A stretch of 64,000 nt of DNA from Anaerolineae bacterium (GCA_023382535.1 JAHDWA010000041.1:1-64000), one strand, 5' to 3'. Shown: positions 44,473-53,799, numbered from the stretch's first letter. Numbers and translations are program-made. Notes: generated from the letters alone by a model not told the origin.

Positions 44473-45522
44473 TCAACTTAAGGCCAGGAAACGATACCAG
44501 CCGTCGGCATCCTCTTTCAACGCCTCCAGGCGCTGTTTGAGCGCCTCGTGCAGTTTGGCATTTTCAATCGCCAACGCGCCCAAATCGGCCACGGCGGCAG
44601 CAAAGTTGATCTCTTCCGCACTGAAGTGGCGTATCTGCCCGGAATAGAGCCGCAGCACCCCCACTCCCTTGTCCCGCACCCGGAGCGGCAACACCAGTAC
44701 CGAGCGAATCCCCTCTTGCTGGGCTTCTTCGGGATATTGAAAGCCTGACTCAGGCGTCAACTCGGTAATGGCAATCGGTTGGGGCTGTTGTAAGACCCGC
44801 TGGTCAATCGGACTGTGCGCTACCTGCACCACACCTTTGCGCAAATAGGTCTCACTCAACCCATAAGCGGCTGCCAGGTGGAGCGTATCTTTGGCTCCCA
44901 GCAAGCGGATTGAACCGGCCTTGACGTTCAACTCTTTGACCGATTCAAGCAGTAGGGTGGTCAGCACCTCCTCAAATTTGAGGGTGGAATTGACCAGGTG
45001 GGCAATGCGTTGGAAGGCTTCAAACAAATGGGTCCGCTGGATGGCCTGCGCGCCCAAGTTGGCAATGGCGGCAATAAACGACTGCTCGGCCGGGCGGAAG
45101 GTATGGGGTTCGGCCGTATACACATGCAAGACCCCAATCACCCGGTCGCGTACCGTTAGGGGAACGGCCAGCATGCTGATTAAGCCCTCTCGCACCGCGG
45201 CTTCGGGATACTGAAAACTGGCGTCATGCTGCGTGTCCGCCAGCATGACCCATTCTCCTTGCAGTACTTTTTGGTCAATCTGGCTCTTGGATACGGCCAC
45301 GGCGCCTTTGGCTAGGTAAGCCTGGCTGAGACCATAGGCGGCTTTCAATTCTAGTTGAGCGCGTTCTTCATCGAGCAGGCGCAGGGTAGCGGCTTTGTAA
45401 TTTAGTTCGGTCACAATCCGTTCCAGCAAGACGGTCAACACTTCTTGTTGATTGAGACTGTCATTGATGGCCCGCGTAATCTCATACAGTGCATCAACTT
45501 TACGTTCTAACCAGGTCTGCAT
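44473..45522 (-). CDS. Tandem GAF-domain protein without output domain
   Basis: The 349-residue protein consists of two GAF domains (about 10-160 and 170-325) that match each other closely, including A-A-Y-G-L-S, G-(V/A)-V and S-F-Q-Y-P/G-F-Q-Y-P motifs. It therefore arose by internal duplication. No kinase, cyclase or DNA-binding output domain is present, so it must signal through a partner. I use the ATG at 45522, with GGAG upstream, rather than a TTG six bases earlier. No partner is obvious next to it. Confidence 0.8.
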   Translation of the reverse strand: MQTWLERKVDALYEITRAINDSLNQQEVLTVLLERIVTELNYKAATLRLLDEERAQLELKAAYGLSQAYLAKGAVAVSKSQIDQKVLQGEWVMLADTQHDASFQYPEAAVREGLISMLAVPLTVRDRVIGVLHVYTAEPHTFRPAEQSFIAAIANLGAQAIQRTHLFEAFQRIAHLVNSTLKFEEVLTTLLLESVKELNVKAGSIRLLGAKDTLHLAAAYGLSETYLRKGVVQVAHSPIDQRVLQQPQPIAITELTPESGFQYPEEAQQEGIRSVLVLPLRVRDKGVGVLRLYSGQIRHFSAEEINFAAAVADLGALAIENAKLHEALKQRLEALKEDADGWYRFLALS

Positions 45523-45562
45523 TTTCAAAAGCTCCTTGTGGCAATGGTATCTTTATCCAGGA

Positions 45563-46195
45563 CTACCCCTTACCCAACAGTAGGCTGATCATGACCACCC
45601 CCAGGACCAGGCAAGTGATCCCGGCGTAGCGCCAGTCTCGTTCGTAGAGAAAGGCAAAGATCGAGCCGACCACTCGCAGAATGGGGGTAGCGATAAGAAC
45701 CAACAAACCCAGGGTCAGGAAACCCGAAGGGCGCAGGGCGATGACCCGGTTGAAAACGTCACCAAAATCAGGCACGACCGTGGGCACTTCGCGTCCCAGG
45801 ATAAGATCAAGCGCCAGGCCGAAAAGCATCAAGGCTGTGCTGATAACCAGCCCAATGACCAGCATTTGGTGGACAATCTCGTTGAGGTCGCGTTGCTCTT
45901 TGGCTGCCTGCTGTTCGTCAGGGGTGACTGAACGTCCGGTGACCAGGTCGAGCAGATTAGGAGCCACATGGACCTGCGGACGATCAGGCGAGGTGGTTGA
46001 GGGTCGCGCTCCTGGCGACGAGAGCACTGGTTTGCTCGTTTCCTTAGGCCTGAGCACCACAACCGGCTTAACTATCTGCCCTGCCTCTGGCGAAGCAGGG
46101 AGAGAAGGATTTGCTTCAGTCGGTAGACTTTCTGGGGTTGCATCGGATTGCGAGGGGGCTGCTTCCTCAGGTTGCTTTTCTGCGTTCACGCTCAT
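45563..46195 (-). CDS. DUF1634 membrane protein, partner of the TauE exporter
   Basis: The 210-residue protein has a long Pro/Ser/Thr-rich N-terminal tail (about 1-100) followed by three hydrophobic helices, the DUF1634 arrangement. It overlaps the TauE-type gene by four bases (ATGA) and they are commonly found together, so it probably assists that exporter. The disordered N-terminal tail is longer than usual. Confidence 0.75.
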   Translation of the reverse strand: MSVNAEKQPEEAAPSQSDATPESLPTEANPSLPASPEAGQIVKPVVVLRPKETSKPVLSSPGARPSTTSPDRPQVHVAPNLLDLVTGRSVTPDEQQAAKEQRDLNEIVHQMLVIGLVISTALMLFGLALDLILGREVPTVVPDFGDVFNRVIALRPSGFLTLGLLVLIATPILRVVGSIFAFLYERDWRYAGITCLVLGVVMISLLLGKG

Positions 46196-47001
46196 CCTGT
46201 TATGGCCTTATAAAACATCTGCACGGCAAAGACCAGCAGCAGCCCCTGGAAGATTTGCTTGAGGCGCTGGCTGCGCACCTTGCCGCCCAGGTGGGTTCCG
46301 ATTTGCGCCCCGGCCAGCACTCCCAGAGCGGTAGGGATGGCAATGCTGGGATCGAGATAGCCGTGCTGATAATAGATAATGGCGCTGGTGGCGGCGGTAA
46401 CCCCGATCATAAAGTTGCTGGTGCCGATGGCGGCTCGCAACGGCACGCCCATCACCAGGCTCATGATCGGGACTTTGATTATGCCGCCGCCAATACCTAA
46501 CAAGCCCGAAATGTTTCCGGCCAGGAAACTCGCCCCCATCCCGCTGGGCAGGTTGCGAATCCCGTAGTTAACCACCTGTCCGGTGAAAGGATCAACAAAA
46601 TTGGTGTCGAGCAAGCCGGTCGGCTCGACAGGTTGATCGTCCGAGGGCAGCTGGCGCATACTGTAAATCACATACAGGAGCGCTGCCCCAAAGATGCCGG
46701 CCAATAGGTTGGCGTTGAGCAGCACAGCCGTAATTCCCCCGGCCAAAGCACCCAGGGTTGTGGCAATCTCTAACACCATCGCCAGGCGAGTGTGGGCCAG
46801 CCCCCGTCCCACATACACCGCCCCTGCTGCCGAGGAGGTAGCGATCACACTGACGATGCTGGCTCCAATCGCCGTTTTGATGGGCATGCCAAATAGGCCG
46901 GTCAGGAGGGGGATGAGCAACACGCCCCCACCGATACCGAGCATACTGCCCAGCCCGCCCACAGTTAAGCCAACCAGAAAAATAAGTAAACTTGTCCCCA
47001 T
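46192..47001 (-). CDS. TauE/SafE-family membrane permease
   Basis: The 269-residue protein has about eight hydrophobic helices in two repeats. Each begins with a glycine-rich G-G-L-G-S-M-L-G-I-G-G-G and G-N-I-S-G-L-L-G-I-G-G-G motif typical of TauE/SafE proteins. The family exports sulfite, sulfoacetate or related anions. With a dsr locus nearby, sulfite export is attractive, but it is an inference. It is translationally coupled to the DUF1634 gene downstream. Confidence 0.85.
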   Translation of the reverse strand: MGTSLLIFLVGLTVGGLGSMLGIGGGVLLIPLLTGLFGMPIKTAIGASIVSVIATSSAAGAVYVGRGLAHTRLAMVLEIATTLGALAGGITAVLLNANLLAGIFGAALLYVIYSMRQLPSDDQPVEPTGLLDTNFVDPFTGQVVNYGIRNLPSGMGASFLAGNISGLLGIGGGIIKVPIMSLVMGVPLRAAIGTSNFMIGVTAATSAIIYYQHGYLDPSIAIPTALGVLAGAQIGTHLGGKVRSQRLKQIFQGLLLVFAVQMFYKAITG

Positions 47002-47122
47002 TTAATCGTATCTCATCTATCCATAGAGCTTCATTTTATTTATGGACCGCATTTTACCACTGGATGAGGAAGAGGCTAACCGGTTAGCGGCGGCGAAAGT
47101 AGTTCTTGCACTTACCATTACT

Positions 47123-49198
47123 TTAACTGCTTAAGGTCATCTTGACTTTCGGGACACATTCCCGCTCGCACAGCGCTGTGACGGTATCCCCTGCTTGCAG
47201 CCGGGTATCGCCGTGGGGAATAATCAATTCGCGCCCGCGTCGAATCGAAACCAGGACGGCTTCGCGGGGCAGGTTCAATTCGGCGACGGTTTTTCCTACT
47301 GCGCAGGAGTGGAGTGACAGGGAAACATCCACAAATTCGGCCTGGGTATCATTGAGCGTCTGCATGGCCTCAACCCGCCGGCGGGCTTCTTCACGCCGGA
47401 CGGCTCCAACCTCGTAAGCCCGGACTATATCGTTGCGGCGAACAACGCCGAGTAGATGGCGGGGGTTCTCGCGGGCCACCACCGGTAAACGGGAGAGGTC
47501 ACGCGGAGCCATCCGCCGCAAGGCCGTTCCCACCGTCTCATCGGGGAAGACGGTTACGAGGTCACGGGTGGTAATGTCCTCTACCAGCAGCTTATCGGCT
47601 GAATCATCCTGCCCCATCATCGCCCGGCGGTGGTCGCTGAGTGAGACCACCCCGAGCAGGCTGCCCTCCTCATCCAGCACCGGAAAGCCGTGCCGGCCGG
47701 TGCGCAGAAATTCGTTAACTAACAGCTTCACCGGGAGATTAGCCGGAACCGTGACCGGTTGAGCGACCATCACCTCGTCCACGCGCACCGCCTCCATCAC
47801 GTCCACGTCGCGCCCGCGCCGGAGGTGAATGCCGCGCCGGGTCAGTTTGAGGGTGTAAATGGATTCTCGATGCAGCCGCTCGGCCACGATCAGGCTGATA
47901 AAGACCGCGATCATCAGCGGCACAATCAAGCCGTAATCGTCGGTCATCTCGAACACGATCAGGATGGCGGTAAAGGGGGCGCGGGCGGCCCCGGCAAACA
48001 CGGCGGCCATACCCACGGTGGCAAAGGCCCCCGGCCCAGCCGTTGCTTGAGGCATGAAATATTCGACGACCCGGCCAAAGGCCCCTCCGAGGGCGGCCCC
48101 GGTGAATAGTGACGGCGCAAACACGCCCCCGGAGTTACCGGAACCGAGAGTAAACGAAGTCGCCAGCGGCTTGAGGAAGATCAGGGCGAAGAGTAGACCA
48201 AAAGACAGTTGGCCCAGCAGCGCCCCTTCGATCACCGGAAAGCCGGAGCCAAAGACGTGAGGCAAGTTGGCCGACACGGGCAACCCGGGTTGACCTTCTA
48301 CCTGTGGCGCAATCCCCCCACTCAAAACCAGGGGATAAAAGTAAGCTAACAGGCCCAGCAGCAGCCCACCCACGGCCGGCTTGAGGGCTTCGGGAAAGCG
48401 CCACTCATCAAAACGATCTTCAAACCAGTACAACAGACGGATAAAAACCACGGCCACCACCGCTGCCAGAACCCCCAGCACCACGAACAGGAAAATCTCC
48501 CACGGAGTTTGCATCCCATACCTGGGAATAGCAAAGGCCGGACGCTGGCCGAGAAAAACTCTGGCTACAGTCGCCGCTGTGACAGCAGAGATGACTACAT
48601 TGCCCAAGTCGCCCAGGTGGAGTTCGCCCAAAATGATCTCCATAGCAAAAATCACACCGGAGATAGGGGCATTGAAGGTGGCGGCAATCCCGGCGGCGGC
48701 CCCGCAGGCCACCAGGTTGCGGATGCGGGCCTCGGAGAAGTTCAACCACTGACCAACGGTTGACCCGAGCGCCGCGCCTACCTGAACGATCGGCCCCTCG
48801 CGGCCCGCCGAACCGCCGCTGCCAATACACGAGGCCGAGGCAATAACTTTGGCCACAACCACTCGCGGCCGGATGCGCCCGCCCCTTAAAGCAATGGCCT
48901 GCATCACCTCGGGCACACCGTGACCTTTCGCTTCCTTAGCCAAGAAAGCGATGATCGGGCCAGCCACTAACCCGCCAACTACGGGCGCTAAGATAAATAA
49001 CCCTCGCCCCAGGAAACCGAAGGCAGCCTCTCCGCCCTGAAACAATACCCGTTGAATCAAAGCAATGAGTTCGATAAAGACCACTGCGCCCAGCCCCGTG
49101 CCTGCGCCAATGACCACGGCTGTTGTAAGCAGCACCGCCGTTTCAGAAGGTTGCAGCCGGTCGAGCAGGCCAGGTAATCGTAATTTAAGTGCCGTCAT
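47123..49198 (-). CDS. ClC chloride channel/transporter with CBS and TrkA-C domains
   Basis: The 691-residue protein has a ClC membrane part (about 15-440) with the G-S-G-G-S-A-G-R-E-G-P filter motif, including the gating Glu, and G-N-S-G-G-V-F-A-P. It is followed by two CBS domains (about 465-590) and a C-terminal TrkA-C-like region (about 610-690). The Glu suggests gating or H+/Cl- coupling, and the extra domains suggest regulation by nucleotides. It is monocistronic. Confidence 0.9.
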   Translation of the reverse strand: MTALKLRLPGLLDRLQPSETAVLLTTAVVIGAGTGLGAVVFIELIALIQRVLFQGGEAAFGFLGRGLFILAPVVGGLVAGPIIAFLAKEAKGHGVPEVMQAIALRGGRIRPRVVVAKVIASASCIGSGGSAGREGPIVQVGAALGSTVGQWLNFSEARIRNLVACGAAAGIAATFNAPISGVIFAMEIILGELHLGDLGNVVISAVTAATVARVFLGQRPAFAIPRYGMQTPWEIFLFVVLGVLAAVVAVVFIRLLYWFEDRFDEWRFPEALKPAVGGLLLGLLAYFYPLVLSGGIAPQVEGQPGLPVSANLPHVFGSGFPVIEGALLGQLSFGLLFALIFLKPLATSFTLGSGNSGGVFAPSLFTGAALGGAFGRVVEYFMPQATAGPGAFATVGMAAVFAGAARAPFTAILIVFEMTDDYGLIVPLMIAVFISLIVAERLHRESIYTLKLTRRGIHLRRGRDVDVMEAVRVDEVMVAQPVTVPANLPVKLLVNEFLRTGRHGFPVLDEEGSLLGVVSLSDHRRAMMGQDDSADKLLVEDITTRDLVTVFPDETVGTALRRMAPRDLSRLPVVARENPRHLLGVVRRNDIVRAYEVGAVRREEARRRVEAMQTLNDTQAEFVDVSLSLHSCAVGKTVAELNLPREAVLVSIRRGRELIIPHGDTRLQAGDTVTALCERECVPKVKMTLSS

Positions 49199-49380
49199 TT
49201 TTCGCTGTCTCCCTTAGTAATGATATTTCCTGCTCACTTAGAAGCATCAGGTAGGCAAAGGCACTGTAAATCTTCTCGCGCTTCGCCAGCGATAGCCGTT
49301 GTCAGCACATCACCCGTTCGTCAGGCCAATCAAAAGAGTTGCCCTGCCGAGGACAACCGCCTCAGAGGGCTGCCAACGAT

Positions 49381-49406
49381 CCCCGATGGGATGCGAAGCG
49401 CTATCC
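49381..49406. repeat. GGATAGCGCTTC-type repeat copy
   Basis: This holds a minus-strand copy of the repeat also found inside the molybdoenzyme gene at 18771: on that strand it begins GGATAGCGCTTCGCATCCC. It lies in the 679-base gap between the ClC gene and the desaturase. The rest of 49199-49572 shows no credible gene. Confidence 0.5.
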
Positions 49407-49584
49407 AGCCGGCGGGTGAGGCTAGGGGGAAGAGAAACTTTTGATTCATTGTGACAAACCCGAGAAAATAGATGCAATGCTTCGGTAATCGTTAGTTAGG
49501 GTAAGGGAAATGGTACCCCTTTTGGTCAGTATCACCAAATCACGGCCAAACCTGTTGGTTTAGCGGCGGGTTTGCCTGTCTGCG

Positions 49585-49671
49585 GACGGTTGGAACAGCG
49601 CCTTTCTGGAGCATTACGTCTATCTCGTGGCCCTGACCGTATTCTACGGCCTGGAACGAGCCGCCAAGTAA
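49585..49671 (+). pseudogene. C-terminal remnant of a membrane protein
   Basis: One frame reads D-G-W-N-S-A-F-L-E-H-Y-V-Y-L-V-A-L-T-V-F-Y-G-L-E-R and then ends in AAK and TAA. It looks like a piece of a hydrophobic protein with no start and no upstream continuation. It is best seen as gene decay in a repeat-rich gap. Confidence 0.35.
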
Positions 49672-49704
49672 GTAAAAGGGGAGAGTGTGGACCAACAAAC
49701 CAAG

Positions 49705-49751
49705 AAAATGAGCCTGGTCAGCCCAAATTTCGGCTTAACCAGGCTCATTTT
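49705..49751. terminator. 14-bp perfect hairpin downstream of the desaturase gene
   Basis: AAAATGAGCCTGGT (49705-49718) and ACCAGGCTCATTTT (49738-49751) are exact reverse complements. On the minus strand, downstream of the desaturase stop (49878), the stem ends in a T-run, so it is a good intrinsic terminator for that gene. Confidence 0.7.
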
Positions 49752-49877
49752 CAACCGCTGGGGGCCATGTTTTCCTCTTTTTCCAGATTCGATTTATCCG
49801 CAGGATCGAGGGACCGTATCCAGCGCCAGCATTTCGGCAACAGTTTTGCGATGGCGATCCATTTCGGCTCCTCAGGC

Positions 49878-51329
49878 TCACTCAGGCAGCTTGATAAAGA
49901 CCTTGTCGCCCCACCGCTCGGCCGGGTAGGTCTTTAAGTCTTCATGGACCGGAGGCTTGACCGCTTTGCCGGTGGTTATATCGAAGCGGCCATTGTGCAT
50001 TGGGCACTCGATACAACCGTCCAGCACTAAGCCGTTGGCCAGCAATACTTTTTCGTGGGTGCATAAGCCATCGCTGGCATAAAAGTTGTCACCCTGCAAA
50101 CGATAAACGGCATATTTTTTGCCGTTGTGGTCAAACCCGATGACCTCTTCCTCGTCCAAATCATCCACCGCGCACACTTCCACCCAATTGCCGGCCAGGG
50201 CTTGCGCTTCTTCGGCCAGAGCGACGTGACCGTTCTTCCCGTTCCCTCTTTCTTCAAGCGGCAGTTCGGTTGCAGCCGGCGCGGGTAAAGGCCGGTCAAT
50301 GTAGTAGTCGGGGTTTTCATAAGCCTGCTTGATCAAAGCGGGGATCATCTCTTTGTATACCTGCCACAGGCTGGTATAGGGTGGCGGCGTCTGGGCCACA
50401 ATCGCCTGGTGCAGTTTGGGCAGGGCGTGGAAAGGGACCATTGGGATGACGTGATGCTCGATGTGGTAGTTCATATTCATATAAAGATATTGAAAAACCG
50501 GGTTGACATAGACCGTCCGGGTATTCTGGCGATGATCGCGGGTATTTTCGGCCAGGCCGGCGTGTTGGGTCAGGCCCAAAAGCTGGTGCAGCCAGCCGCC
50601 ATAAAAGCGGGGCAGGCCAATGAACATCATTGGCAAAAAGCTGCCGATGGCGTAGGACCAAATCCCAAAGGCAATGAATATGCCGACATAAATCCGGCTG
50701 GACCGGTACATTTTCTGGCGGACAGTTTCCGGCACGTAAGTCCGCACACTGGCATCCGGCTGGCCCAAAGCGTGGCGGATAATCCGCAGCACTTCAGAGG
50801 GACCGCTGTACAGCCAGAAAAAGTCACCGGCGATTTTGAGCAGGTCGGCGGGGCGGGTGACTTGAATTTCGGGGTCTTGCATCACAATGATGGTATCGGT
50901 ATGATGGCGGGCGTGACTCCAGCGCCACAGGTGGGCTTCGCGCAGGGTCATGAAGGAGCTAACCTGGTAGAAAAACTCATTCAGCCAGCGGGTTTTGAAG
51001 GGCGTACCGTGCCCACATTCGTGCCAGCGGGCGTCTGCCGAAGAATAGATGGTGCCAAAGAGCAGAAACGCGGGGATGGCCCACCAGGTCCCCCAGGACA
51101 AGACGGCCAACCAGCCGCTGATGATGAGCAGCAGGATCCACAGCCCAAAGTGGAACAGAGCCGGGCCGTCACTCCGTACCATCAGCGCTTTGAGTTCTTG
51201 GCGCGGGATGTCGGGAGACCACCAGTCTCCTTCAACCTTTTCTTCGATTAAATCATCATCAAGCGCAACGGCGCTGCGTCCGGTACTGACCAACGAGTAA
51301 TCCCGTTTGGCAAATTTACCAAGTAGCAT
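49878..51329 (-). CDS. Fatty-acid-desaturase-like protein fused to a C-terminal Rieske domain
   Basis: The protein has about 483 residues. Its first part has the three histidine boxes of membrane di-iron desaturases (H-E-C-G-H near 102, H-A-R-H-H near 138, and H-I-E-H-H near 283) and several hydrophobic helices. The last 110 residues are a Rieske ferredoxin (C-T-H near 423, C-P-M-H-N-G near 443) that would supply electrons. I choose the ATG at 51329, with AAGGGGG upstream. A redox partner on the same chain is unusual. It may act on lipids or on a small substrate, given the sugar-like isomerase and regulator nearby. Confidence 0.82.
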   Translation of the reverse strand: MLLGKFAKRDYSLVSTGRSAVALDDDLIEEKVEGDWWSPDIPRQELKALMVRSDGPALFHFGLWILLLIISGWLAVLSWGTWWAIPAFLLFGTIYSSADARWHECGHGTPFKTRWLNEFFYQVSSFMTLREAHLWRWSHARHHTDTIIVMQDPEIQVTRPADLLKIAGDFFWLYSGPSEVLRIIRHALGQPDASVRTYVPETVRQKMYRSSRIYVGIFIAFGIWSYAIGSFLPMMFIGLPRFYGGWLHQLLGLTQHAGLAENTRDHRQNTRTVYVNPVFQYLYMNMNYHIEHHVIPMVPFHALPKLHQAIVAQTPPPYTSLWQVYKEMIPALIKQAYENPDYYIDRPLPAPAATELPLEERGNGKNGHVALAEEAQALAGNWVEVCAVDDLDEEEVIGFDHNGKKYAVYRLQGDNFYASDGLCTHEKVLLANGLVLDGCIECPMHNGRFDITTGKAVKPPVHEDLKTYPAERWGDKVFIKLPE

Positions 51330-51362
51330 ATTGTTTTCCCCCTTCAATTTGGTATAAAAAGA

Positions 51363-51486
51363 TTGTATTCTTTAAGTTATAGGGCACGCGAATTGGATGA
51401 TCTTCCACCACTATTGCCATACCCAATCCCTGGGTGCTGCCGGTAATAAGGGCGTATTTGCCGGCCAGATCGGATTATAGGGTCAT
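51363..51486 (-). pseudogene. SDR N-terminal fragment
   Basis: The minus strand reads D-L-A-G-K-Y-A-L-I-T-G-S-T-Q-G-L-G-M-A-I-V, the start of a short-chain dehydrogenase with its T-G-x3-G-x-G motif, then departs from the family. An in-frame TAA lies just before this, after M-T-L. The rest of the gene is absent, so it is a truncated remnant of an oxidoreductase between the desaturase and isomerase genes. Confidence 0.55.
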
Positions 51487-51490
51487 CGTC

Positions 51491-52270
51491 CTAAGCCACG
51501 CTAAAAGCGGCGCGGAAGCTTTCCATCGCCTGATGGCTGTCGGCGAGGGGATAGGCTTCCATGCCCACTATCCCTTCATAGCCTATCTCATGCAGCGCTT
51601 CGGCCACAAAGCGATAATTTAGCTCGCCGGTACCCGGCTCATGGCGGCCCGGGAGGTCGGCCACGTGAATATGACCGATATAGGGGTGGTAGTTTCGCAG
51701 GAGCTGGACCACATTGCCTTCTTCAACCGCACTGTGATAGATGTCGCACAGAACTTTGACATAAGGACTGTTAACTTCTTTTACCAGGCGCACCGCATCT
51801 TCAACATAGTTGATGGAGTAGCCGGGATGGTCCACTTTGGTATTGAGGACTTCAAGGCAGTAAGTCACCCCGCTTTCTTCCCCTAATTGGGCCAGTTGGC
51901 TTAAGGCTTTGTAAGCGGTGATCCAATGAGTCACCGGGCTGGTCGAGATTTTATGGACTACCTCCCCGTTCGGGCCAAGTTCTCCGCCGTGAACAACCAG
52001 GAAGGAGGCCTTGAGTTTTTTAGCGACCGGCGTGGATTCCGCGATTCCGGCCACGTAATCTGCTGTCCCATCGGGATGAACGCAAGAGCCACCCTGCGTC
52101 CCGGAAAAGCCGCAGACCTCGATCTTGGGGTTGTCTGTGAAGACCGACAGGTTGCGTCCCTTCCAGCCCCAAAACTCGACCAGAAAGCCGGCGTCGGCAA
52201 TTTTTCTAACCCGTTCTTCAAACGGTAAATCCAGAAAAACGGTATCAGCACAAATAGATAAACGGTACAT
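51491..52270 (-). CDS. Hydroxypyruvate-isomerase-like TIM-barrel protein
   Basis: The 259-residue protein belongs to the xylose-isomerase-like TIM-barrel group: V-V-H-G-G-E near 94, a Glu in Y-C-L-E-V-L-N, then V-L-C-D-I-Y-H, and I-G-H-I-H-V-A-D-L-P-G-R-H-E-P-G-T-G-E near 195, where the metal-binding residues sit. Similar proteins isomerise hydroxypyruvate or sugars. GAGGAGG precedes the ATG. A LacI-type regulator is the next gene upstream. The substrate is unknown. Confidence 0.8.
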   Translation of the reverse strand: MYRLSICADTVFLDLPFEERVRKIADAGFLVEFWGWKGRNLSVFTDNPKIEVCGFSGTQGGSCVHPDGTADYVAGIAESTPVAKKLKASFLVVHGGELGPNGEVVHKISTSPVTHWITAYKALSQLAQLGEESGVTYCLEVLNTKVDHPGYSINYVEDAVRLVKEVNSPYVKVLCDIYHSAVEEGNVVQLLRNYHPYIGHIHVADLPGRHEPGTGELNYRFVAEALHEIGYEGIVGMEAYPLADSHQAMESFRAAFSVA

Positions 52271-52320
52271 AGAGAACCTCCTCGAAAATAGTGAATAGTT
52301 TTCTAATCCTTAGTTAGCTG

Positions 52321-53349
52321 TTATCTGGCTGAAGGAACGGGACCGGTTGAGGCTCGTACGATCAATTCAACCGGAACTTCTACGGTGCTGGGCTTATAAC
52401 TCTCGTTTTGCTCTATCGCGTTAAACAAGAGGGTAGCTGCCTGGCGTCCTATCTCCCACCTGGAAAATCTTATCGTCGTTAAGGGCGGCGCTAAATAAGC
52501 AGAACCAGCGGTGTCGTCGTAACCTACGATTGAAACATCCCCGGGAATGGATAATCCGGCTGCTTGAATAGCGTGCATCGCCCCTAAAGCTAACACATCA
52601 TTATGAGTAAAAACAGCCGTTGGCGGTTCAGGCAGGGCCAATAGTTGCTGCATCGCCTGACATCCTGCTTTTTGATTAACATCACTTTCTATCGCCAGGG
52701 CTGGATCAGGTTCTATACCGCCGGCGCGAAGGGTTTGGCAATAACTATTTAACCGTTCATCAGCCCTGGCCGCACTGGGCAGACGGCCCTTAATAAATCC
52801 AATGCGCCGGTGCCCTAAATCCAACAGGTGTTGTGTCGCCAACTTTCCCCCTTGTAGATCAGCCAGTACTACACAGTCCATTCCCGGCCAGTCGTGCTGG
52901 AGCAAAACAACCGGAATTTTGGCCTGCTGCAATGGTTTAATCGTCTCTTGAGGATTTGATGTGACCGGTTGGATGATAACGCCATCTGCGTGTTTAGCCC
53001 GGAACATCTGCACCAGTTCTTTCTCTCGCTCCGGGTCGCTGCCACTGTAGACGAACAACATCATGTATCCATTGGAAATACAGATTTCCTGAAGACCCTC
53101 GGCTATTTCTCCATAGACCGGGTTGGTAAAGTCGGGCGTAATCAAACCAATGGTCAGGCTCTGCTGTACCCGAAAACTTCGGGCCAATTCATTCCGGTAA
53201 TAGCCTAACTCTTCAATCGCCTTTTCTACTTTAGCCCGTGTTGCGGGCGTAACTGGCCGGGGACCGTTATTGAGGACATACGATACGACGGCTGTAGAAA
53301 CCCCTGCTCTGGCCGCCACATCATCACGGGTAGCTCGTTTTTTCGTCAT
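52321..53349 (-). CDS. LacI-family transcriptional regulator
   Basis: The 342-residue protein has an N-terminal LacI helix-turn-helix (A-T-R-D-D-V-A-A-R-A-G-V-S near residue 6, with hinge helix near 48-58) and a periplasmic-binding-protein-like sugar-sensing domain. It is located directly upstream of the isomerase gene on the same strand, so it probably controls the isomerase/desaturase group. No operator was identified. Confidence 0.9.
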   Translation of the reverse strand: MTKKRATRDDVAARAGVSTAVVSYVLNNGPRPVTPATRAKVEKAIEELGYYRNELARSFRVQQSLTIGLITPDFTNPVYGEIAEGLQEICISNGYMMLFVYSGSDPEREKELVQMFRAKHADGVIIQPVTSNPQETIKPLQQAKIPVVLLQHDWPGMDCVVLADLQGGKLATQHLLDLGHRRIGFIKGRLPSAARADERLNSYCQTLRAGGIEPDPALAIESDVNQKAGCQAMQQLLALPEPPTAVFTHNDVLALGAMHAIQAAGLSIPGDVSIVGYDDTAGSAYLAPPLTTIRFSRWEIGRQAATLLFNAIEQNESYKPSTVEVPVELIVRASTGPVPSAR

Positions 53350-53749
53350 TCGGCAGAAAATTCAGACAAAGCTATTAAATCATTCCCAGGACTCTGGTGG
53401 ATAAATCTCCACCACAGACAAACTGTTCCCCTTTACTGGCTGTAAAAGGATGAGGGCTGGAATCATTTTGTAATGATGATGAGTTCCTGGCGCCCAATCT
53501 TACCCCACCTGAGCCTTATAGGCCCGGAAACTGATATAGGTCTGTCCAACTTGTTACGGGCTTGAGGGAGGAATGTGGTAGAAAGAAGATACAGGTGATG
53601 ATCTTATATAGAAGCTACATGGATTTATCTACAAGAGTAGACTACCCGTGTAGAATGGTATCATGAGATAAAATGTTTGTCAATAGAACAAAGGTTTCGA
53701 GTTTGGGATAAAAAGTAAGTGGAGTCAGGTCCCAATACAGGAGAACCTC
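53350..53749. other. Gap of about 400 bases without a gene
   Basis: This stretch, upstream of the LacI gene, shows no credible coding frame. It must hold the promoter of the LacI gene, but no clear consensus pair was seen. Confidence 0.4.
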
Positions 53750-53799
53750 TCAGTTCAGGGTTCAGGGTTTTTGTTCATAACTCTGAACTCTGAACCTGA
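53750..53799. repeat. GTTCAGGG word palindrome
   Basis: TCAGTTCAGGGTTCAGGG (53750-53767) and CTCTGAACTCTGAACCTGA (53781-53799) are nearly exact reverse complements, with one insertion and two mismatches. Each arm repeats the word GTTCAG. It forms the end of a decayed open frame at 53755. Confidence 0.55.
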
